Assembly (NCBI GenBank): GCA_012026975.1
Contig: VEPG01000046.1
Location: forward strand, 12,367-53,657
DNA: 41,291 nucleotides
Reading direction: 5' to 3'
Origin: Desulfuromonas sp.
GTDB taxonomy: Bacteria; Desulfobacterota; Desulfuromonadia; Desulfuromonadales; BM103
In this document: piece after piece, positions 36,593 through 41,291 of the stretch
How positions within the stretch are numbered: position 1 is the first letter of the stretch
Layout of the letters: every line of letters starts with the position of its first letter
Made by a program: the position numbers and the translations under genes
Notes under the pieces: model-generated
What the model saw: the letters and a program-made list of their open reading frames with translations, nothing else
The model's database searches: none
What the model was told of the DNA's origin: nothing

Positions 36593-36957
36593 CAACCCAG
36601 CGCTTCCCGGATCCGTTCGCAGACGATCTCGCCCAGCTTGGGATGGGTGCCGAGCGGCTGGCCCATCAGCATCTCTACGCCGGGGTGGCGCTGCCTCGCC
36701 TCCTCCATCTCGGCGGGAAGGTCTTCGAGGACATGCGCCCCGGCAAAGAGGAAGTAGGGGTAGAGGAGCACCCGTTCGGCTCCTTGGGCGACACAGGCAT
36801 CGATCCCTTTCTGGATGTTCGGCGCGTGCTGTTCGCGAAAGGCCACTTCGACGATCTCGTACCCCTGCTGCCGCACCATGGCGGCAATGGCGTGCAGGGC
36901 GTCGTTGGCCTCGGCCACGCGCGAACCGTGGCCCATCAGCAGTATAGCGGTTTTCAT
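36592..36957 (-). CDS. cbiX: Short sirohydrochlorin cobaltochelatase CbiX
   Basis: Inserts cobalt into sirohydrochlorin, the committed step of the anaerobic pathway. The 121-residue length is that of the short CbiX (CbiXS) form, which works as a homodimer. AILLMGHGSR carries the first metal-binding histidine and YPYFLFAGAHVLEDLP the second. The ATG at 36957 has AAGGA about 10 bases upstream. The chelatase precedes cbiC, cbiD and the methyltransferases in transcription order. Confidence 0.93.
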   Translation of the reverse strand: MKTAILLMGHGSRVAEANDALHAIAAMVRQQGYEIVEVAFREQHAPNIQKGIDACVAQGAERVLLYPYFLFAGAHVLEDLPAEMEEARQRHPGVEMLMGQPLGTHPKLGEIVCERIREALG

Positions 36958-36980
36958 CGGCAAGGATCCTTTCAAAAACC

Positions 36981-37268
36981 TCAAACGGTCTGAATGAGTA
37001 CGTACGGGGCGACGATCAACATCCGGAACGGTTTCTCCAGCTCAAGCTCCCAGGCGGTCAGTTCCTCGCTGCTTGGCTTGCGCAGCTGCCCGCTGCCGAT
37101 CCAGCCGGCGACTTCGGCGGTTCGGTCCCTGGCCACGCACCAACCGACCTCCACCAGCTCCAACTCCGGCGCGACCAGGATCACGCTGTCCCGCCCCAGT
37201 TGGGGGCGCAGCGCCCGCCAGTCGACGGTGGCCAGCTCCTCGGCAAGTTTTTTGCGAATTTCATCCAT
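36981..37268 (-). CDS. DUF2288 protein
   Basis: A 95-residue protein of the DUF2288 family, with LAEELATVDWRALRPQLGRDSVILVAPELELVEVGW at the start and EKPFRMLIVAPYVLIQ at the end. The central helix pair AEVAGWIGSGQL and SSEELTAWELE is also typical. The function is unknown. It sits 23 bases before cbiX inside the cobalamin operon, so a role in cobalt chelation or pathway regulation is possible but unproven. The ATG at 37268 is preferred because GAGGA lies 8 bases upstream; another ATG at 37277 has no spacing. Confidence 0.75.
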   Translation of the reverse strand: MDEIRKKLAEELATVDWRALRPQLGRDSVILVAPELELVEVGWCVARDRTAEVAGWIGSGQLRKPSSEELTAWELELEKPFRMLIVAPYVLIQTV

Positions 37269-37284
37269 TATTTTCATCCTCAGA

Positions 37285-37312
37285 GGGGCAGTCCCCGTGC
37301 GGGGACAGTCCC
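37285..37312. repeat. GGGGACTGTCCCC-type palindrome pair between thiC/bzaF and DUF2288
   Basis: GGGGCAGTCCCC (37285-37296), GTGC, then GGGGACAGTCCC (37301-37312). It fills the short junction and touches the stop codon of the upstream gene. It is of the same type as the element inside cbiD and could form a hairpin in the transcript. Confidence 0.75.
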
Positions 37313-38622
37313 TAGACCTTGTCGCCGCGCAGATCGCCGGCAAAGAGCGCCCCGGCGCCGCGCGAGGCGCAGAAGTCGCCGCACATGGTGCAGGTGGCCT
37401 CGTCCTCGGGGGTGCGGCTGGCGCGGATCGCCCGGGCGTCCTCGGGGAAGAGCGCCAGTTCGAACTGCTTCTGCCAGTCGAGGTCGCGGCGCGCCTTGCT
37501 CATCAGTTTGTCGCGCTCGCGCCCCCTTTCCGGGTACTTGTTCATGTCACCGATGTAGGCCGCCACCTTGGCCGCCTTGACGCCGGTGATCACGTCCTGC
37601 TCATTGGGCAGGGCCAGGTGCTCGGCGGGGGTGATGTAGCAGATCAGGTCGGCCCCGAAACGGCTCGACTGGGCGGCGCCGATCGCAGCGGTGATGTGAT
37701 CGTAGCCGGGGGCGACATCGCAGGCGATCGGTCCGAGCATGTAGTAGGGGGCGTCGCCGCTCATGCGCTTCTGCAGACGGATGTTCCCCTCGACCTCATC
37801 GAGCGGCACGTGCCCCGGCCCCTCGACCAGCATCTGGCAGCCCATCTCGCGGCCGAGTTCGGCCAACTCGCAGTTGATCAAGAGTTCCTGGATCTGCGCC
37901 CGGTCGCTTGAGTCGTGGATCGCTCCGGCGCGCAGGCCGTTGCCCAGCGACAGGACCGTGTCGTACTTTTTGAGGATGGCGACCACCCGGTCGAACTGCG
38001 CGTAGAGCGGGTTCTCGCGGTTGTTTGCGAGCATCCACGCGACCATCGACACTCCCCCCTTGCTGACCAGCCCGCCGTAGCGGTAGCCCTGCTTCCGGAG
38101 GCGCTCGATGGTATAGAGGTTGATGCCGCAGTGCACCGCCATGAAGGCCATGCCATCTGAGCACTGCTGCTCGATCAGGTCGAAGAGCAACTCCTCGTCA
38201 AGCTTGTTGGGGTCGCCGTACTTGCGCGCCGCCTCGCAGAACGCCTGGTAGAGCGGGACGTTGCCGACCGGCAGGTCGACCGCATTGATCACCTCGCGAC
38301 GCACCCGGTCGAGATCGCCTCCCACCGACAGCTCCATCAGGGTATCGGCGCCGGCCTCCTGGGCGGCCCGGGCCTTTTGCACCTCGGCGGCGTAGTCGAC
38401 GATGTCGGAACTGGTGCCGATCGAGGCGTTGACCTTGGTGGCGAGCCCCTTGCCGATTCCGGCAATCCGGGCGGGCTTGCGGTTGTGGTTCCAAGGGATG
38501 ACCACCTTCCCCGCGGCGACCATCTGCCGGATGTAATCTTCGCTCACCTGCTCATTGCGGGCCACCGCCGTCATCTGCGGGGTGACGATGCCGGCGCGAG
38601 CGTGTTCGATCTGGGTCTTCAA
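37312..38622 (-). CDS. bzaF: ThiC-family radical SAM enzyme: 5-hydroxybenzimidazole synthase BzaF or HMP-P synthase ThiC
   Basis: A 436-residue radical SAM enzyme of the ThiC family, acting on aminoimidazole ribotide. Visible are the N-terminal QIEHARAGIVTPQM, KVNASIGTSSD, ADTLMELSVGGDL, MAVHCGINLYTIERL, EGPGHVPLDEVEGN, APYYMLGPIACDVAPGYDHI and a C-terminal cluster motif CTMCGDFC (C-x2-C-x3-C). Thiamin ThiC makes HMP phosphate; its paralogue BzaF turns the same substrate into 5-hydroxybenzimidazole, the cobalamin lower ligand, in Desulfuromonas and Geobacter relatives. Position inside the cobalamin operon favours BzaF; sequence alone cannot decide. The start is TTG 38622, overlapping the pabBC stop as TTGA, with AAGGAGAG upstream. 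Confidence 0.6.
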   Translation of the reverse strand: MKTQIEHARAGIVTPQMTAVARNEQVSEDYIRQMVAAGKVVIPWNHNRKPARIAGIGKGLATKVNASIGTSSDIVDYAAEVQKARAAQEAGADTLMELSVGGDLDRVRREVINAVDLPVGNVPLYQAFCEAARKYGDPNKLDEELLFDLIEQQCSDGMAFMAVHCGINLYTIERLRKQGYRYGGLVSKGGVSMVAWMLANNRENPLYAQFDRVVAILKKYDTVLSLGNGLRAGAIHDSSDRAQIQELLINCELAELGREMGCQMLVEGPGHVPLDEVEGNIRLQKRMSGDAPYYMLGPIACDVAPGYDHITAAIGAAQSSRFGADLICYITPAEHLALPNEQDVITGVKAAKVAAYIGDMNKYPERGRERDKLMSKARRDLDWQKQFELALFPEDARAIRASRTPEDEATCTMCGDFCASRGAGALFAGDLRGDKV

Positions 38623-40391
38623 CCATTCTCTCCTTCGGAATGCAAATTCACCCGCCGCCAGCCGCGGACGGAATTGATCAACCACAGGCGGCGGGCGGCC
38701 AACAGCTCTTGCCGGGTAACAATCTCTTCGGCCAGAATGCCCCTCTCCACCAATTCGCCGCGCAGCGTTCCCGGCAGCAACCCGCAGGCCACCGGCGGCG
38801 TCACCAGCCGGCCCTCCCGCTCCACCACCAGGTTATGGATCGTCCCCTCGGTCACCTCGCCGCTCTCGTTGCAGAATAGAACGTCGAGATAGCCCGGGTG
38901 CCGTTCCAGCACGCCATCATACCATGGGCGCCAGGTGGTCTTGTGCCGGAGCAGCGGCTCACGGCTGTCGATCGGTGCCGTCGCGAGCGTCACCCGCGCC
39001 GGCGTCGCTGCGGACTCCCGCTGAGTCAACGGCACAGCCGTAACCGTGATGATGCCGTCGGCGGCCAGCAGCAGGCGGACCTTGTGCCGCCCCGTGCCGG
39101 TTGGCGCCGCGGTCAGCAGTTGCCGGCGCACGGCATCGAGATCGCAGGCAAAGCCGAGCTCCGCTGCCGAAGCCGCCAGTCGCCGCAGGTGCCGCTCCAG
39201 CAGGGCATAACCCTGCGGCTCGTCCCATGGCAGTGTTTCGATCAACTGCAGCGGTTCGGCGTTACACGCCAGAAAGGCCGCTTTCTGTAGGCACTCCCGG
39301 TATTCCGCCGCCGCCTCGGCATCCGCCGTCACGCCGCTGCCGATCCCCATCTCCCCCGCGCCGCGTCGCACATCGAGGGCGGCGGTGCGGATCGCCACGC
39401 TGAAGACCGCCTCATCACCCGGCGAGACGAAGCCGATCGCCCCGCAATAGGGACCGCGCGGCCCATTCTCCAACTCCTTGATGATCGCCATGCTGCGCCG
39501 CTTCGGCGCCCCGGTCACCGAGCCGCACGGGAAGAGGGCGCGGAAGATATCGACCAGGCCGACGCCGTCCCGCAGCCGCGCGGTCACCGTCGAAGTCATC
39601 TGATGCAGCGTCGGGTAGCTCTCCACCGCAAACAGCTGCGGGACCGCCACCGAACCGGTGGCGGCAACCCGGCCGAGGTCGTTGCGCACCAAGTCGACGA
39701 TCATCAGGTTCTCGGCCTGCTCCTTGGGCGCGGTTGCCAACTCCTCCCGCCGCCGAAGATCGTCCGCCGTGTCAAGTCCGCGCGGCGCCGTTCCCTTCAT
39801 TGGCCGCATGGCGATCGCGTGGCCTTGCCGGACGAAGAACAGTTCCGGCGACGCCGAGGCGATGACCATCTCGCCGAGATCGAGCCAGGCGCAAAACGCC
39901 GCCGGCTGGTCCGCGCACAGCCGCCGGTAGAGGGAAAAGGGCTCGCCGGCAAAGCGCAAACGCTGGCGGAAAGTCAGATTGACCTGATAGCTGTCGCCGG
40001 CGGCGATGTATTCCTTGACCGCGCGGAAGGCCGCCGTGTAGCGCGATTCACTCCAGGCGGGCGGCAGCATGGCCAGGCGGCAGGCGCCGGGAACCGTCGT
40101 CGCTCCGGCCGTGACCTCGTGGCGTTCGGCAAAGAGGCCGAACCAGGCCAGTGGCAGCGCCTCCGGCAGGTGCACCGGCAGGGCCGGATCGAGACCGGGC
40201 GCCGCCTCGAAGGCGACCAAGCCGGCGGCATGACGTCCCGCCGTCACCGCCCGTTCAACCTCGGCCAGCAGCGGCGCGACCTCCGCCACGGTCCGCGCGG
40301 TCAGCACCCGCTCCAGCCCGTCGAAACGGAACGACCGACCCTCCGGACCGGGAAGGAACGATTCGAACAGGGCGAGGGGCCGGCGGTTCAC
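38619..40391 (-). CDS. pabBC: Fused aminodeoxychorismate synthase component I and lyase (PabB-PabC)
   Basis: A 590-residue bifunctional protein making p-aminobenzoate for folate. The PabB part (1 to about 355) has SYQVNLTFRQRLRF, PMKGTAPRG with the Lys typical of aminodeoxychorismate (not anthranilate) synthase, ENLMIVDLVRNDLGRV, FPCGSVTGAPKRRSM and GIGSGVTADAEAAAEY. The PabC part (about 370-590) has a PLP lysine in LLRHKTTWRPWYDG, VLFCNESGEVTEGTIHNLVVE and CGLLPGTLRGELVE. Fused PabBC proteins are known. The GTG start overlaps the cbiA stop as GTGA, so it is translated as part of the cobalamin operon; its job there is not obvious. Confidence 0.92.
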   Translation of the reverse strand: MNRRPLALFESFLPGPEGRSFRFDGLERVLTARTVAEVAPLLAEVERAVTAGRHAAGLVAFEAAPGLDPALPVHLPEALPLAWFGLFAERHEVTAGATTVPGACRLAMLPPAWSESRYTAAFRAVKEYIAAGDSYQVNLTFRQRLRFAGEPFSLYRRLCADQPAAFCAWLDLGEMVIASASPELFFVRQGHAIAMRPMKGTAPRGLDTADDLRRREELATAPKEQAENLMIVDLVRNDLGRVAATGSVAVPQLFAVESYPTLHQMTSTVTARLRDGVGLVDIFRALFPCGSVTGAPKRRSMAIIKELENGPRGPYCGAIGFVSPGDEAVFSVAIRTAALDVRRGAGEMGIGSGVTADAEAAAEYRECLQKAAFLACNAEPLQLIETLPWDEPQGYALLERHLRRLAASAAELGFACDLDAVRRQLLTAAPTGTGRHKVRLLLAADGIITVTAVPLTQRESAATPARVTLATAPIDSREPLLRHKTTWRPWYDGVLERHPGYLDVLFCNESGEVTEGTIHNLVVEREGRLVTPPVACGLLPGTLRGELVERGILAEEIVTRQELLAARRLWLINSVRGWRRVNLHSEGENG

Positions 40392-41291
40392 GGCGACCGG
40401 TCCCGCCACCTTTGACAACTGGCGACGAAGTTCGCCGCCAGCGCCGGGTTCGACGCGAAGTGCAGGTGCACATAGGAGCCGAGCACGTTGCCGCGCAGGT
40501 AACCTTCCTCCCCGTACGGCGTGTCGTCGCGCCCGGCCAGCCGGTAGGCGCGGGAAACGTCGGGCGGCATCGCCAGCTCCGAATAGTGGAACTCGTGGCC
40601 GCGCGCCGTCGTGCCGGCCGGGCCGAGAGGGGTGGCGACGGTCATGGTCACTTCGCGGTAGCCGAGGGCCTTGCGTTTCGGCAGCATGCGCGCGGCCGCC
40701 GGAAAGATCCCGGCCAGCGGCACGCCGTCGAGGCTGGCTGACAAAAGCAGCAACCCCCCGCATTCGGCATAGACCGGCATGCCGCCGTCCACTGCGGCAC
40801 GCAAGCCGGCAAGCAGCGTCGCATTTGCCGCCAATTGTTCGACATGCAGTTCCGGATACCCTCCCGGCAGGTAGAGTCCCTCGATCCCCTCCGGCAGACG
40901 CTCGGTCAGCGGCGAGAAGAAGACCAGTTTGGCGCCGGCGCGCTCCAGCAGCTCCAGGTTCTCCGGATAGCAGAAGCAGAAGGCCGCATCGCGGGCGACG
41001 CCGATGCGCACCGGGTCGGCATTTCCCCTCACCCGGCCTTCGGCCACCCTCTCCCCGAGGAGAGGGTGCTCTCCCCTCGCCCCCTGGGAAAGGGGTCGGG
41101 GGTGAGGGGAGAAATTCTCCAGCAGCTGGTCAAGATCGACGTATGCCTCGATCCAATCCGCCAGTTTTGCGTAGATCGCGGTCGCCGCCGCATCGTCCGC
41201 CGTCACCTGGCCGAGATGGCGCTCCGGCAGGACCAGTCTCGCATCGCGCGGCAGGCATCCCAGCAGCGGCGGCAAATCCGGCCGCGAGGCG
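40388..41291 (-). CDS. cbiA: Cobyrinate a,c-diamide synthase CbiA (CobB), C-terminal part
   Basis: The frame is open to the right edge, so the N-terminal ATP-binding domain is mostly outside the window. The 300 visible codons start within LLGCLPRDARLVLPERHLG, end of the DTBS-like domain. They include the linker, then VARDAAFCFCYPENLELL and FSPLTERLPEGIEGLYLPGGYPELH, the glutaminase cysteine in YAECGGLLLLS and GHEFHYSEL. It amidates the a and c carboxylates of cobyrinate. A 29-codon palindromic element (41024-41110) sits exactly between the two domains. The gene ends coupled to pabBC. Confidence 0.93.
   Translation of the reverse strand, partial: ASRPDLPPLLGCLPRDARLVLPERHLGQVTADDAAATAIYAKLADWIEAYVDLDQLLENFSPHPRPLSQGARGEHPLLGERVAEGRVRGNADPVRIGVARDAAFCFCYPENLELLERAGAKLVFFSPLTERLPEGIEGLYLPGGYPELHVEQLAANATLLAGLRAAVDGGMPVYAECGGLLLLSASLDGVPLAGIFPAAARMLPKRKALGYREVTMTVATPLGPAGTTARGHEFHYSELAMPPDVSRAYRLAGRDDTPYGEEGYLRGNVLGSYVHLHFASNPALAANFVASCQRWRDRSP
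41024..41110 (-). repeat. 87-bp palindromic element inserted in frame in cbiA
   Basis: TCCCCTCACCC at 41024-41034 is the perfect inverted complement of GGGTGAGGGGA at 41100-41110. Inside is a second hairpin, ACCCTCTCC-CCGA-GGAGAGGGT (41046-41067). The length is 29 codons, and it is translated on the minus strand as a Pro/Arg/Gly-rich linker with SPHPRPLSQGARGEH. Similar CCCTCACCCC-type palindromes are widespread intergenic repeats in many bacteria. Confidence 0.85.

Noticed and set aside
41024-41110. The palindrome in cbiA as a transposon or a gene disruption
   Set aside because: No transposase, no target duplication seen, exact multiple of three bases, and both protein domains continue in frame.
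26486-41291. Cobalamin riboswitch for the operon
   Set aside because: All junctions inside the operon are under about 80 bases and filled with overlaps or repeats. The operon start lies beyond the right edge, so a riboswitch could only be there.

Overview
The window is a gene-dense, high-GC bacterial chromosome segment. The gene content points to an anaerobic or facultatively anaerobic deltaproteobacterium of the Desulfuromonadales (Geobacter/Desulfuromonas/Pelobacter) type. It encodes the early-cobalt (anaerobic) cobalamin pathway (CbiX, CbiD, CbiG), a ThiC-family enzyme inside that cluster, a DUF362 ferredoxin-like protein, an RIC-type iron-sulfur repair protein, ResB, a PEP-synthase-like protein with a KaiC-like N-terminus and several c-di-GMP proteins. 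The lineage is inferred from gene content only.

Layout. 1-7.8 kb: housekeeping and accessory genes. These are the start of an MFS transporter, a DAP-decarboxylase-type PLP enzyme, RsmE (apparent N-terminal frameshift), a flavin-reductase-like protein, an Fe-S-type Rrf2 regulator, LarE, a secreted nuclease, glutamate dehydrogenase with a terminator, and a minus-strand stress cluster (compact RIC protein, ferredoxin, 38-codon ORF). 8-15.5 kb: a GAF-PAS-GGDEF-EAL protein facing a minus-strand block of a HerA-like ATPase, a PPDK_N-type protein and two small membrane proteins. 15.6-26.5 kb: a thiol-disulfide membrane protein, aconitase A, an MscS channel with an overlapping lipoprotein, a GGDEF-PilZ protein, DUF362, a GAF protein, ResB and alanine dehydrogenase.

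26.5-41.3 kb: one long minus-strand cobalamin operon. In transcription order it reads cbiA (runs off the right edge), pabBC fusion, thiC/bzaF, DUF2288, cbiX, cbiC, cbiD, cbiET, cbiL, cbiF, cbiG, cbiH-cbiP fusion, cbiB and cobD. Most junctions overlap by 1-4 bases, so translation is probably coupled. Together the genes insert cobalt into sirohydrochlorin, methylate and contract the ring, amidate the side chains, make the aminopropanol phosphate arm and attach it. The ThiC-family gene may make the benzimidazole lower ligand. No precorrin-6A reductase (CbiJ/CobK), adenosyltransferase, CobU, CobS or CobT is seen here.

The most unusual signal is repetitive DNA in this operon. Short heptanucleotide tandem repeats (different 7-mers, the same 7-bp periodicity) occupy three intergenic junctions, form the translated linker of the CbiH-CbiP fusion and sit in frame in cbiD. 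A similar heptamer array precedes the lysA-type gene. Two other palindromic element types are embedded in frame in cbiD and cbiA. The operon looks colonised by small elements that ended up as protein linkers and loops.
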